A stretch of 64,000 nucleotides of DNA from positions 42,780-106,779 of the forward strand of contig NZ_AUGR01000018.1 of the NCBI RefSeq assembly GCF_000422765.1, in the 5' to 3' direction. Positions 37,157 through 45,341 of this stretch are shown here, one piece after another. The notes beneath the pieces are model-generated. The model did not search any database. It saw nothing but the letters and a program-made list of their open reading frames with translations, and was not told the origin of the DNA. This DNA is from Neptunomonas japonica DSM 18939. Lineage in GTDB: Bacteria; Pseudomonadota; Gammaproteobacteria; Pseudomonadales; Balneatricaceae. The position numbers and the translations under genes are program-made. The number at the start of each line of letters is the position of its first letter. Positions within the stretch are counted from its first letter, which is position 1.

Positions 37157-37191
37157 CGATAATTTTTCTTGATCAGATTAAACTATTATTT

Positions 37192-38352
37192 ATGACAACA
37201 CACTTATCAGATATACAGCTAGTGGGTTTTAAAGAAGCAGACTTTCCTTTAATTAAGTCTGTTTTAGCTGATATGAACTCTGGTGCTCACTACTCTATTT
37301 CCACAGTGAATACTCCGCATTTTAAACACTTTGGTATATATGTCTTATTCATATCCGGCGAAGCTGATTTAGAGCAGTTGGCTGATTTGCTCAGTGACGA
37401 CGGGCGATTTCCTATCGTGCTTGTTTTATCTAGCAGTGGCAACGTGTCTGTCATTAAGGCTTTGAGAGTGGGTGCAGATGATGTTTTTTATCTGGATAGC
37501 CTTCAGTCAGAATGTGAAGAGTTTATAAGCTCCCTACAAGCAAAGTTGACTCGATGTCGTCTGCTATATGAAAGGCTAATTTATCGAGAAGGTTTAGAAG
37601 CTTCCCTTGAGGAGCTTAAGGATGACCAATACGCTGCTTTTCAAGTGCAAAGCCGTTTACTCCCAGCACAAAAACAAGTAATACAGAACACTGAGTACCA
37701 ATACAGTATTACCCCTTCACTTATCGTTAGTGGGGACTTTGTTGATGTTCTCCCTATCAATAATGAACTGACGTTATTCTATCTAGCGGATGTCTCTGGT
37801 CATGGAGCGTCATCAGCTTTAGTAACAGTACTTCTTAAAAATATAACCAGTCGGTTGCTTCGAAATTTTAAGCGTGATTCAAGTTATGACATCCTGTCAC
37901 CTTTGAAAACCCTTAATCGTATAAATTCTGAGCTGTGTACATTAGCTTTGGATAAGCATTTGACTATCTTTGCTGGGTTGATTAATAATTCAGAAAGTAC
38001 ACTTACTTATGCGGTAGGCGGACACCATCCAATGCCGGTTTATAAATCATTAAATAGCACTTATGTGTTGGAAGGGCGTGGTATGCCTGTTGGTTTATTT
38101 CCTGACGCTGTTTTTTCTCAAAACCGGATAGAGTTGGATGCGGATTTTTCGTTGTCTGTATTTTCTGATGGCGTGTTGGAGCTATTGCCTCAAAGCTCAA
38201 TTTTAGAGAAAGAGCAAAACCTTTTAACGTGGTTAGAGAGTAATGGTGCAGATTTAGACGCACTGAAATCCCATATATTTGATTCTAGTGAGCATCTGGA
38301 GCAATATCCTGATGATATTACTATAATGACTGTGTCGAGAGTTTTACCATGA
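37192..38352 (+). CDS. Pseudo-receiver PP2C-type serine phosphatase (HsbR/RsbU-like)
   Basis: A 386-residue protein: a receiver-like domain at about 8-120, a linker helix, then a SpoIIE/PP2C phosphatase domain at about 150-385. The phosphatase keeps the metal Asp residues in SLIVSGDFVDV, LADVSGHGASSALVT, VFSDGVLELL and PDDITIM. The receiver has no acceptor Asp (the strand reads YVLFISGEADL) nor the usual Lys, so it is not phosphorylated in the normal way. It resembles HsbR of Pseudomonas without the C-terminal kinase domain. It overlaps the STAS gene by four bases, so the STAS protein is its likely substrate. No clear ribosome site at the ATG. Confidence 0.88.
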   Translation: MTTHLSDIQLVGFKEADFPLIKSVLADMNSGAHYSISTVNTPHFKHFGIYVLFISGEADLEQLADLLSDDGRFPIVLVLSSSGNVSVIKALRVGADDVFYLDSLQSECEEFISSLQAKLTRCRLLYERLIYREGLEASLEELKDDQYAAFQVQSRLLPAQKQVIQNTEYQYSITPSLIVSGDFVDVLPINNELTLFYLADVSGHGASSALVTVLLKNITSRLLRNFKRDSSYDILSPLKTLNRINSELCTLALDKHLTIFAGLINNSESTLTYAVGGHHPMPVYKSLNSTYVLEGRGMPVGLFPDAVFSQNRIELDADFSLSVFSDGVLELLPQSSILEKEQNLLTWLESNGADLDALKSHIFDSSEHLEQYPDDITIMTVSRVLP

Positions 38353-38831
38353 GTCAGGGCTCAATTTATTATGCTGTAGTGGATAACCACTATGTCATCA
38401 AATTTGTTGGTGAGGTGCGCTTAACGTTATGCTCATCATTAGATACTCATATTGAGCGGGTACTATCATCGGATCAGTGTGATCAAGTTTTGGTGGATTT
38501 AACAGAAGCAACTTGTCTTGATAGCACGACATTTGGGCTCATAGCGAAGTTGGCTATACGTGCCAAGAATAAGAAATTCCCTACGCCTGTTTTAGTATCC
38601 ACGCATGATGATGTGACGAAGACCTTATTGAGCATGGGGTTTGATCATATTTTTGTTTTACTTGAGTCTTTACCGAAGACTCAATGTGAGTTGCAGCAGG
38701 TCCCGGTAGTGCAAGAGTCTATCGAAGCTACTCAGCTTCGTATTGTTAGTGCTCATAAAATTTTGATGTCGTTAAATGATTCAAACTATGAGGCATTTAA
38801 TAACTTGATTAGTGTGTTAGAGAAAAAATAG
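38349..38831 (+). CDS. STAS-domain anti-sigma factor antagonist (HsbA-like)
   Basis: A 160-residue protein with a STAS domain at about residues 1-105: the key strand-helix reads QVLVDLTEATCLDSTTFGLIAKLA, with the phosphorylatable Ser in LDST. A helical tail of about 50 residues follows. Start ATG at 38349 overlaps the phosphatase stop (ATGA). In Pseudomonas the HsbR-HsbA pair binds FlgM or the cyclase HsbD according to phosphorylation, and influences the small RNA RsmY. No anti-sigma kinase lies nearby. Forty-six bases after the stop an RsmY/CsrB-like RNA begins. Confidence 0.87.
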   Translation: MSQGSIYYAVVDNHYVIKFVGEVRLTLCSSLDTHIERVLSSDQCDQVLVDLTEATCLDSTTFGLIAKLAIRAKNKKFPTPVLVSTHDDVTKTLLSMGFDHIFVLLESLPKTQCELQQVPVVQESIEATQLRIVSAHKILMSLNDSNYEAFNNLISVLEKK

Positions 38832-38865
38832 GACTTTTTCCTATATCCTCAATATATGCAATCTG

Positions 38866-38871
38866 TAGAAT
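38866..38871 (+). promoter_or_regulatory. -10 box of the candidate small RNA
   Basis: TAGAAT (5/6 to consensus) ends seven bases before the TGTCAGGG that resembles the 5' end of RsmY. No convincing -35 lies 16-18 bases upstream, which would fit an activator-dependent promoter. A weak match to the GacA box (8 of 12 symmetric positions, TGTGAC-N6-CTTATT) lies at 38612-38629 but is not convincing. Confidence 0.5.
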
Positions 38872-38877
38872 AACGGT

Positions 38878-39014
38878 TGTCAGGGATGCAGCAGGGATGT
38901 TGATTAAACGAATGGAATTGTTCGTCTGGCCATCGCATCAGGATAGTTGTGGTGATTTACAAGGATGTGAACGAAGGGCTCGTTGCAGGATGCATTAGAG
39001 CCCTTTATTTTTTA
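38878..39014 (+). ncRNA. Candidate CsrA/RsmA-sequestering small RNA (CsrB/RsmY/RsmZ type)
   Basis: About 135 bases with no open frame. Six GGA motifs occur: CAGGGATG at 38881 and again at 38892, ATGGAA, CAGGATAG, AAGGATGT and CAGGATGC. Several fall in hairpin loops: ACGAA-loop-TTCGT around the third, TTTACA-AGGA-TGTGAA (a 6-bp stem with AGGA as tetraloop), CAGC-AGGGAT-GTTG, and TGC-AGGAT-GCA inside the terminator loop. The 3' end is a Rho-independent terminator (stem AAGGGCTC / GAGCCCTT, 38974-39006, then TATTTTTTA). Size, GGA density, loop placement, 5' TGTCAGG and promoter match the CsrB/RsmY/RsmZ class (family knowledge); its identity here is inference. It lies just downstream of the HsbR/HsbA-like genes. 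Confidence 0.72.
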
Positions 39015-39023
39015 TACACTTAT

Positions 39024-39977
39024 TCAGTGGTTAGCTAATACCTGCTCTAGTTTTACTTGGTCCGCTGCGAAATTTCTTATACCTTCTGCTAGTTTCTCTG
39101 TTGCCATTGCATCTTCATTCATTAACCACCGGAAAGTTGCTTCGTCATTATCTGGGATGGCAATCTTTGATGTAGCTGTTTCTTTGCTTAGCTTTTGAGG
39201 TAATGCTGTATGAGAGCTTTCTAGTTCGCTCATTAGCTGTGGACTAATGGTGAGTCGGTCACAACCCGCAAGGCATTGTATTTCTGTAATGCTTCTAAAG
39301 CTAGCACCCATCACAATGGTTTTATAGCCATTTACTTTGTAAAAGTTATAGATGCTTGAAACAGATACTACGCCAGGGTCTAGTTCGCCAGAGTAGTCTT
39401 GTTCGGGCTGCTTTGCTTTATACCAGTCTAAAATTCGACCGACAAAAGGAGAAATTAAATAAGCGCCTGCATCGGCGCAGGCTGCTGCTTGTGCAAAGCT
39501 AAAGAGTAGGGTTAGGTTGCAGTTGATACCCTCTTTTTCTAGAATGCGGGCCGCTTGTATGCCTTCCCATGTGGATGCAATTTTTATTAGGATACGGTCA
39601 TTGCTGATGCCAGCGTCGTTATATAAGCGTACCAACTGATGAGCTTGCTCAACTGTCGCGACAGTATCAAAAGATAAGCGGGCATCTACCTCGGTAGAAA
39701 TCCTGCCAGGGATTATTTTAAGAATCTCTAGGCCGATTAAAACGCTGAGTTTTTGAGTCATCAAAGATAGCTGTGTTTTAGACTCTTGGCTTTGCTCATA
39801 TGCCCACGCTTTGGCTTGGTCAAGCAAAGGGCTATAGATAGCTAGGCCAGCTGCTTTGAGTAGCAGTGATGGATTTGTTGTTGCATCCACGGGTGTGAAT
39901 TGGCCGATAGCCTCTATATCACCAGTATCGGCAACCACGGTTGTCATTGATTTAAGTTGCTGCAGTTGGCTTTCCAT
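39024..39977 (-). CDS. tal: Transaldolase
   Basis: A 317-residue class I transaldolase of the pentose phosphate pathway, exchanging dihydroxyacetone units between sugar phosphates. Motifs: [39 protein letters not shown] and the Schiff-base Lys in [34 protein letters not shown] and [10 protein letters not shown] follow. An ATG at 39992 is also in frame; starting at 39977 gives exactly the TalB length (317). The dusA gene lies 33 bases upstream on the same strand, suggesting co-transcription. Confidence 0.95.
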   Translation of the reverse strand: MESQLQQLKSMTTVVADTGDIEAIGQFTPVDATTNPSLLLKAAGLAIYSPLLDQAKAWAYEQSQESKTQLSLMTQKLSVLIGLEILKIIPGRISTEVDARLSFDTVATVEQAHQLVRLYNDAGISNDRILIKIASTWEGIQAARILEKEGINCNLTLLFSFAQAAACADAGAYLISPFVGRILDWYKAKQPEQDYSGELDPGVVSVSSIYNFYKVNGYKTIVMGASFRSITEIQCLAGCDRLTISPQLMSELESSHTALPQKLSKETATSKIAIPDNDEATFRWLMNEDAMATEKLAEGIRNFAADQVKLEQVLANH

Positions 39978-40010
39978 GAGTTGGATTTCCATAAATTATC
40001 TTTCGATGAA

Positions 40011-41030
40011 TTAGTTAAACTCTTTTATTTTAGCGAGGGCTTGTTGAATTACTTCAATACCCGCACCACGTTTGTGAGCTTCTTCACTAATCAAGCGGCG
40101 GAATTGCTTGCCACCTGGCATACCATGAAATATACCTAAAATATGTCGAGATATGTGATTTAGGTACACATCTTGTCTAAGTTGTTCTTCAATATAGGGT
40201 AAATACGCTTCAACAGCCTCTATGCGGCTCATAACTTGCTGGCTGATGCCATATAGAGCACTATCAACTTCGGCGAGTATATAGGGGTTTTGATAGGCCT
40301 CTCTTCCCATCATGACGCCATCAACATGTTTAAGGTGCTCTTGAGAGTCATCTAAGGTTTTGATACCGCCGTTAATAATAATTTCAAGTTCAGGAAACGC
40401 TTGTTTTAGCTTATAAACCCTATCGTATTGTAGCGGTGGCACATCTCGGTTTTCTTTCGGGCTAAGGCCCTGCAAAATAGCTTTACGGGCATGTACGATA
40501 AAAGTGCTGCAACCTGACGTTTGTACAGTATCGACAAAGTGATGAAGAAGTTCGTCACTGTCGAGGTTATCAATACCTAAGCGGTGCTTAATGGTGACCG
40601 GGATATCCACGGCGTCCTGCATAGCTGACATGCAATCACGAACTTTTTCAGGGTACTCCATTAAGCAAGCGCCAATCATATTGTTCTGAACGCGATCGCT
40701 CGGACAGCCAACATTCAAATTGACTTCATCATAGCCATATTCTTGAGCCAGACGTGCACATTTTGCTAGGTCTATTGGGTCGCTGCCACCTAGTTGAAGA
40801 GCGACGGGGTGTTCGCCTTCGTTATAAGCTAGATGACGATGTTTATCACCAAAGATCAGCGCGCCAGATGTAACCATCTCTGAATAAAGCACAGTGTTTT
40901 TAGATAATATACGATGAAACATACGACAATGTTTGTCTGTCCAATCCATCATGGGTGCAATGCAGAAGCGCCGATCCAGAGTATCCCGCGTGGTACCTGG
41001 CTTTAAGGCTGTATTTGTTGAGATATTCAA
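40011..41030 (-). CDS. dusA: tRNA-dihydrouridine(20/20a) synthase DusA
   Basis: A 339-residue flavoenzyme reducing uridine 20/20a in the tRNA D-loop. Motifs: RFCIAPMMDWTDKHCR, SEMVTSGALIFGD, PVALQLGGSDP, the catalytic Cys in VNLNVGCPSDRVQNN, HARKAILQGLSPKENR (typical of DusA rather than DusB or DusC) and INGGIKTLDD. The only start preserving the full N-terminus is a TTG at 41030 with no clear ribosome site, since an in-frame stop lies shortly upstream. First gene of a dusA-tal unit. Confidence 0.93.
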   Translation of the reverse strand: MNISTNTALKPGTTRDTLDRRFCIAPMMDWTDKHCRMFHRILSKNTVLYSEMVTSGALIFGDKHRHLAYNEGEHPVALQLGGSDPIDLAKCARLAQEYGYDEVNLNVGCPSDRVQNNMIGACLMEYPEKVRDCMSAMQDAVDIPVTIKHRLGIDNLDSDELLHHFVDTVQTSGCSTFIVHARKAILQGLSPKENRDVPPLQYDRVYKLKQAFPELEIIINGGIKTLDDSQEHLKHVDGVMMGREAYQNPYILAEVDSALYGISQQVMSRIEAVEAYLPYIEEQLRQDVYLNHISRHILGIFHGMPGGKQFRRLISEEAHKRGAGIEVIQQALAKIKEFN

Positions 41031-41426
41031 TGTTCTATTTTAGGCCGTTTTGGGTTGTTGTAGAGTGCTTTGGCGTATGTAATGCGACATAATTTCGTCT
41101 AGCACTGAAAAACTATATGATTTCTATTGCACCGCGTTAACGTGCAGATGGATCAACTGCAGAATTTTTATTAAGCGGGATAGGCAGATTATATACGAAG
41201 AGGCTCAAACTTTCGAACAGCGAAAGCTTGCTGAACACGGGATGTGAAAGTGTTCGGTTTTTATTGATGAGGTTTTAGGTATGTGTGGTATTGAGCGCTT
41301 GGAATGGGCGATTAATTAGATGTAAAAGCAGAGCATGTTGGTTGATTTAGAACTGGTTGGGCATTTATAGTGACGCATTCGGTGTGGATTAAGTCTGCTA
41401 GCACGCTGGGTAACTAGTCTTATGCT
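41031..41426. other. Long non-coding region holding a candidate small RNA
   Basis: About 400 bases with no supported protein gene. The central part (41190-41265) carries a -10-like TATATA and two hairpins ending in a T-run, listed separately. The remainder is featureless; a 12-codon frame at 41281 is too short to claim. Confidence 0.4.
41202..41265 (+). ncRNA. Possible short structured RNA ending in a Rho-independent terminator
   Basis: TATATA at 41190-41195 is followed by two stems: CTTTCG / CGAAAG (41210-41226, loop AACAG) and CTGAACAC / GTGTTCGG (41231-41257, one G-T pair), the latter followed by TTTTTATT. No upstream gene on the plus strand needs this terminator, since dusA runs the other way, which suggests an independent short transcript. 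The -35 is weak, so this remains tentative. Confidence 0.4.
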
Positions 41427-41525
41427 TTATGCTCTTGTTATAAAACAGATAATACCCATTACAAGCGCACCGGACAAGGCGGATAGTACGCAAGCTATTA
41501 TCATTGGTTTATATTCGTTATTCAT
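41427..41525 (-). CDS. 32-residue single-span membrane protein
   Basis: A short frame on the complement, starting with ATG at 41525 and preceded by an exceptionally strong ribosome site (AAGGGGGGAG, four bases before the ATG). The product begins MNNEYKPMIIACVLSALSG and continues as one hydrophobic helix ending FITRA: short polar head, one membrane span, basic end, the design of small regulatory membrane peptides. It lies 138 bases beyond the paaE stop, after that operon's terminator, so it would need its own promoter. Not recognised as a known family. Confidence 0.5.
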   Translation of the reverse strand: MNNEYKPMIIACVLSALSGALVMGIICFITRA

Positions 41526-41603
41526 GTAACTCCCCCCTTTCTGTCTTGATTCAGTATAGCTGCTTGTTTGAGGCAGTGGGGTTAATAGAGCTTAACAAAT
41601 GAA

Positions 41604-41630
41604 ATAAAAAAGCCCTGCAAAGAGCAGGGC
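41604..41630 (-). terminator. Rho-independent terminator of the paa operon
   Basis: Perfect 7-bp stem GCCCTGC / GCAGGGC with a 5-base loop (41612-41630); on the complement a T-run (AAAAAA on the plus strand) follows. It is 33 bases after the paaE stop. Confidence 0.88.
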
Positions 41631-41662
41631 TTAAGAGTTTCAGATAAATGGAGATAGTGAGT

Positions 41663-42760
41663 TTAGCGTTGGTCGAAATCGACCATGACTTTATCTGATA
41701 TAGGGTGTGCTTGGCAGCTCAGAATGTAGCCGGCTTCGATCTCGTGTTTTTCAAGACCGTGAGTGATGTCCATATCGACTTCACCTTCGACTAGCTTGCA
41801 TTTGCAGGTAGAGCATACTCCGGCTTTACAGGCGTAAGGTAGCTCCATGCCATTGTCCATGCCAGCATCTAAGATGTTTGAGCCTACTGTTGCCAGTTCA
41901 AACATGATTGAGCGGCCATCAGCAACAACAGTGACTTTGCTGAGTTTTTCTTCGCCAAACTCTTCGATACGTTTCTGGGCTTTGTCCAGAATCGCTTGGG
42001 AGTCGGCTGATGAGTTGGCGAACAGCTCATAATGAATCTGGTCATCGTTCAAGCCTTCCATACGGAAGCCACGCGATACTTCAGACATCATTGATTCGGG
42101 GCCACAAATAAAGGCTTCGTCAGTGCTTTTGATATCAATCAGGCCACTTTTTTGAAGGGCGAATCCTTTCTTGTTATCAATACGGCCATTGAGTAAGTCA
42201 GCTCCTTGGTCTTCAAAATCCATAATGTTGATCCACTGGAAGCGGTCCATATAACGGTTTTTGACAAAGTTTAGTTCTTCTTTGAACATCACTGAGTTAC
42301 TACGGCGGTTTCCGTAAATCAAGGTGACGCGACTCTCTGGTTCAACATCCAGTACGGATTTAATGATCGAGATCATCGGCGTAATACCTGAGCCTACAGC
42401 GATACACATGTAGTTCTTGGCATTGTCGGCTTTGAGTTCGGTATGGAAGCTACCTTGAGGAGGCATAACTTCTATTTCATCACCGGCTTTAAAAGCATCA
42501 TTCGCAAAGTTTGAAAACTTACCGTTTTTTACGCGCTTGATACCTACGCGCATATGCCCATCGTTAATGCCTGAACATATTGAATATGAACGACGCACAT
42601 CTTCACCGTCGATCATGGCTTTAATAGTCAAAAACTGACCTTGGATAAATGTAAATTTTTCTTTTAGAGCTTCTGGAACATCGAATGTTACACAGACAGC
42701 CGTATCCGTTTCCGGTTGTACGTCAGCTATCTTTAATGTGTAGAAATTGGTGTCAGACAT
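41663..42760 (-). CDS. paaE: Phenylacetyl-CoA epoxidase reductase subunit PaaE
   Basis: A 365-residue reductase passing electrons from NADPH through FAD and a 2Fe-2S cluster to the PaaABC oxygenase. The FAD site is RRSYSICSG; the nucleotide-binding domain has CIAVGSGITPMISIIKSVL and FICGPESMM; the C-terminal plant-type ferredoxin domain has the four Cys ligands in ACKAGVCSTCKCKL and the later ILSCQAHP. Start ATG with AGGTGAAG upstream, nine bases after paaD. Last gene of the operon. Confidence 0.95.
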   Translation of the reverse strand: MSDTNFYTLKIADVQPETDTAVCVTFDVPEALKEKFTFIQGQFLTIKAMIDGEDVRRSYSICSGINDGHMRVGIKRVKNGKFSNFANDAFKAGDEIEVMPPQGSFHTELKADNAKNYMCIAVGSGITPMISIIKSVLDVEPESRVTLIYGNRRSNSVMFKEELNFVKNRYMDRFQWINIMDFEDQGADLLNGRIDNKKGFALQKSGLIDIKSTDEAFICGPESMMSEVSRGFRMEGLNDDQIHYELFANSSADSQAILDKAQKRIEEFGEEKLSKVTVVADGRSIMFELATVGSNILDAGMDNGMELPYACKAGVCSTCKCKLVEGEVDMDITHGLEKHEIEAGYILSCQAHPISDKVMVDFDQR

Positions 42761-42768
42761 CGCTTCAC

Positions 42769-43311
42769 CTATATCTTTTTAAAATAGTCAAATGGCTCAC
42801 TGCAATCATTGCATTGGAACAGCGCTTTGCAGGCGGTAGAGCCAAACTCACTGATCCTACGAGTATTTCTGGAATTACAATGTGGGCATTGGGCATGTGC
42901 TTCTGGTGTTAAACCTTCTTCACAAAGATCGGCATCTTCAGGTGGCGCAATGCCATATTCGCGAAGATTCTTACGTCCTTGTGGCGACATCCACTCTGAA
43001 CTCCAGGCTGGCGAGAGCTTGGTCTTTATAACCACCTCTTGATAACCTGCTTTGTTGAGTTCGGCTTTTACATCGCTACTGATGGTATCCATAGCAGGGC
43101 AGCCAGAGTAGGTGGGAGTGATTGTCACTACCACGCTGCTTCCGTCGCGCTCTATATCACGCAAAATGCCTAGATCCCAAATACTCAGTACGGGTACTTC
43201 AGGATCTTTTACTTCATCGAGAATATCCCAGAGATTTTTTACCTCTGCGTTATTGCGTTGTTGCAGACGTTGGTACTGTTCGTCTGGCATCAGTGAGATC
43301 TGTTTCATCAT
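42769..43311 (-). CDS. paaD: Phenylacetate degradation protein PaaD (Fe-S assembly, DUF59)
   Basis: About 180 residues. The N-terminal MIP18/DUF59 domain (LWDILDEVKDPEVPVLSIWDLGILRDI and TPTYSGCPAMDTI) and a C-terminal zinc-ribbon-like part (CPHCNSRNT, CKALFQCNDC) are the family hallmarks. PaaD is needed to mature the epoxidase, probably by metal-cluster delivery. TTG (43314), ATG (43311) and ATG (43308) stand in a row; 43311 is a guess. It begins immediately after the paaC stop. Confidence 0.93.
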   Translation of the reverse strand: MMKQISLMPDEQYQRLQQRNNAEVKNLWDILDEVKDPEVPVLSIWDLGILRDIERDGSSVVVTITPTYSGCPAMDTISSDVKAELNKAGYQEVVIKTKLSPAWSSEWMSPQGRKNLREYGIAPPEDADLCEEGLTPEAHAQCPHCNSRNTRRISEFGSTACKALFQCNDCSEPFDYFKKI

Positions 43312-43314
43312 CAA

Positions 43315-44079
43315 TTACCACTGGCAACCGGGGTGGGAGCGGTGCACAATTTGCATTTGGGTCAGCATGTGGCCCAAGTTTTCTGTGTGATAACCGGTGC
43401 GTCCACCACGTACAGCCCAGCTGTCTTCAGGAACTGTTATGGTTGCTTCGGTGAGAATAGCACTGACTTCTTTGTGCCATTGGTCACGTAACTTAGAGAC
43501 ATCAACACCGATACCGTTGTCAGCCAATAATTGCTCAGTTTCATCCATATCGAACATCTCATGGGTATAGCCCCATAGCTGATCAACCGCTTTTTGAGTG
43601 CGTTTATGGCTTTCTTCGGTACCATCTCCAAGACGGTGAACCCAGTCACGACTACGGCGCACGTGGTATTTTGTTTCTTTGACTGCTTTTGCAGCGACTG
43701 CGGCGAGCCTTTCATCTTTTGATTTTGCAAGCTCAGGTAGTACTAGGCTGTAGTAAACATCAGCAAGCAGCTGACGAACTTGCGAATAAGCAAAATCACC
43801 GCGTGGCATTTCTAATAATAGCAGGTTGCGATAGTCTCGATCACTGCGCATATAGGCAAAATCATCTTCGGTACGGCCATCATCAGCAAGCTCTGCTGCA
43901 TAGGTGTAGAACATACGTGCACGACCTACGTAATCTAATGACACGTTGGCGTAAGCGATATCCTCTTCTAAAAATGGGCCATAGCTTACCCATTCAGATA
44001 TACGGTGTCCCAGTACAACAGCATCGTCGCCTAAGCGAGTCGCGTATTCCAGTGTGGCTGCTTTAATTGCATCACTCAT
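43315..44079 (-). CDS. paaC: Phenylacetyl-CoA epoxidase structural subunit PaaC
   Basis: A 254-residue ferritin-like helical protein that pairs with PaaA as the non-catalytic structural subunit and helps place the CoA substrate. It shows LGDDAVVLGHRISEWVSYGPFLEEDIAYANVSLDYVGRARMFYTYAAEL and KETKYHVRRSRDWVHRLGDGT, typical of PaaC. Start ATG at 44079, 20 bases after paaB. Ends directly against paaD. Confidence 0.95.
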   Translation of the reverse strand: MSDAIKAATLEYATRLGDDAVVLGHRISEWVSYGPFLEEDIAYANVSLDYVGRARMFYTYAAELADDGRTEDDFAYMRSDRDYRNLLLLEMPRGDFAYSQVRQLLADVYYSLVLPELAKSKDERLAAVAAKAVKETKYHVRRSRDWVHRLGDGTEESHKRTQKAVDQLWGYTHEMFDMDETEQLLADNGIGVDVSKLRDQWHKEVSAILTEATITVPEDSWAVRGGRTGYHTENLGHMLTQMQIVHRSHPGCQW

Positions 44080-44099
44080 CTTAAATAGTCCTCACTGAA

Positions 44100-44387
44100 T
44101 TACATGTTGTTAACGGGGTCAGGCAATACATAATAAGTCGCGTGACGGTACGGTTTGTCATCTGAAGGATCGTAAAAGCTCTCAGCATCATCTTCTTGAG
44201 AAGCGCAGATATCGTTTGATTTCATCACCCAAATGCTAACGCCTTCGCTACGACGCGTGTAACAGTCGCGGGCGTATTCTAATGCCTGAGCGTGATCTTC
44301 TGCGTGTAAGCTGCCGACGTGTTTATGATCAAGACCACGCTTTGAGCGGATGAATACTTCAAACAGTTCTAGTTTTTCAGTTGTCAT
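44100..44387 (-). CDS. paaB: Phenylacetyl-CoA epoxidase subunit PaaB
   Basis: A 95-residue small subunit that bridges PaaAC units in the epoxidase. It contains the usual LFEVFIRSKRGLDHKHVGSLHA at the N-terminus, GVSIWVMKSNDI and DKPYRHATYYVLPD. Start ATG with AGGGG upstream, 12 bases after the paaA stop. Length matches the family. Confidence 0.94.
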   Translation of the reverse strand: MTTEKLELFEVFIRSKRGLDHKHVGSLHAEDHAQALEYARDCYTRRSEGVSIWVMKSNDICASQEDDAESFYDPSDDKPYRHATYYVLPDPVNNM

Positions 44388-44399
44388 GTCAGATACCCC

Positions 44400-45341
44400 T
44401 TACGCCACGTTTTTTATTTTGTTGGCATTTTTTTTGTCGTTATATGCAGTAATAGCATCACGTACCCAAGCGCCTTCTTCATGAGCGGCAACATGGTGCT
44501 CAATACGCTGGCGGTTACAGTGGCCATTTCCGTTGATTACGCTGTAGAACTCTTCCCAGTCAATATCGCCATGATCATAGTGACCACGTTCTTCATTCCA
44601 TTTGATCGCTGGATCTGGGTGCTCTAATCCTAAAAATTCTATCTGAGGGACTGTCTGGTCGATGAATTTCTGGCGTAAGTCGTCATTGGTTTCACGTTTG
44701 ATCTTCCACTCCATTGATTTTGCAGAGTGAGCTGATTCTGAGTCGTGTGGACCAAACATCATCAGTGCTGGCCAGTAGAAGCGGTTCAGAGAATCCTGTG
44801 CCATCTGTTTCTGTTCCGGCGAGCCTTGAGCCAGAACCAGTAGTGCTTCATAGCCTTGGCGCTGATGGAAGCTTTCTTCTTTACAGATGCGAATCATGCC
44901 GCGTGCATACGGGCCGTAAGAGGTACGTTGTAGAGATACCTGATTCACAATAGCCGCGCCATCAACCAGCCAGCCAATAGCACCGACATCACCCCAAGTA
45001 AGGGTAGGGTAGTTAAAAATAGATGCGTATTTGGCAGTGCCTTTTTGTAATGCTTCGATCATTTCAGCACGAGAGATGCCGAGCGTTTCACAAGCACTGT
45101 AAAGATACAGCCCGTGGCCTGCTTCATCTTGTACTTTGGATAGCAGAACGACTTTACGACGCAAAGAAGGCGCGCGGGTGATCCAGTTTCCTTCAGGTTG
45201 CATACCGATTACTTCAGAGTGTGCATGCTGAGACATCTGACGGGTAACATTCTTGCGGTATGCATCCGGCATCCAGTCCTTAGGTTCGATTTTCTCTTCA
45301 GCGTTGATCTTACGCATGAAATTTTGTTCTTCTGGCGTCAT
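44400..45341 (-). CDS. paaA: Phenylacetyl-CoA epoxidase catalytic subunit PaaA
   Basis: A 313-residue di-iron oxygenase forming the ring-1,2-epoxide of phenylacetyl-CoA, the committing step of aerobic hybrid phenylacetate breakdown. Metal ligands lie in the helices [16 protein letters not shown] and [16 protein letters not shown] (E-x-x-H patterns). It is the first gene of paaABCDE. The other pathway genes (paaF-K) and a regulator are not in this window. Start ATG at 45341 with GGAG ten bases upstream; the promoter and dyad lie about 190-230 bases upstream. Confidence 0.96.
   Translation of the reverse strand: MTPEEQNFMRKINAEEKIEPKDWMPDAYRKNVTRQMSQHAHSEVIGMQPEGNWITRAPSLRRKVVLLSKVQDEAGHGLYLYSACETLGISRAEMIEALQKGTAKYASIFNYPTLTWGDVGAIGWLVDGAAIVNQVSLQRTSYGPYARGMIRICKEESFHQRQGYEALLVLAQGSPEQKQMAQDSLNRFYWPALMMFGPHDSESAHSAKSMEWKIKRETNDDLRQKFIDQTVPQIEFLGLEHPDPAIKWNEERGHYDHGDIDWEEFYSVINGNGHCNRQRIEHHVAAHEEGAWVRDAITAYNDKKNANKIKNVA

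Noticed and set aside
38612..38629. GacA-box-like TGTGAC-N6-CTTATT upstream of the small RNA
   Set aside because: Only 8 of 12 positions match, it is inside the STAS gene and about 260 bases from the start, so not convincing.
41281..41319. 12-codon frame after the candidate small RNA
   Set aside because: Too short to support as a gene, although it has a weak GAGG site.
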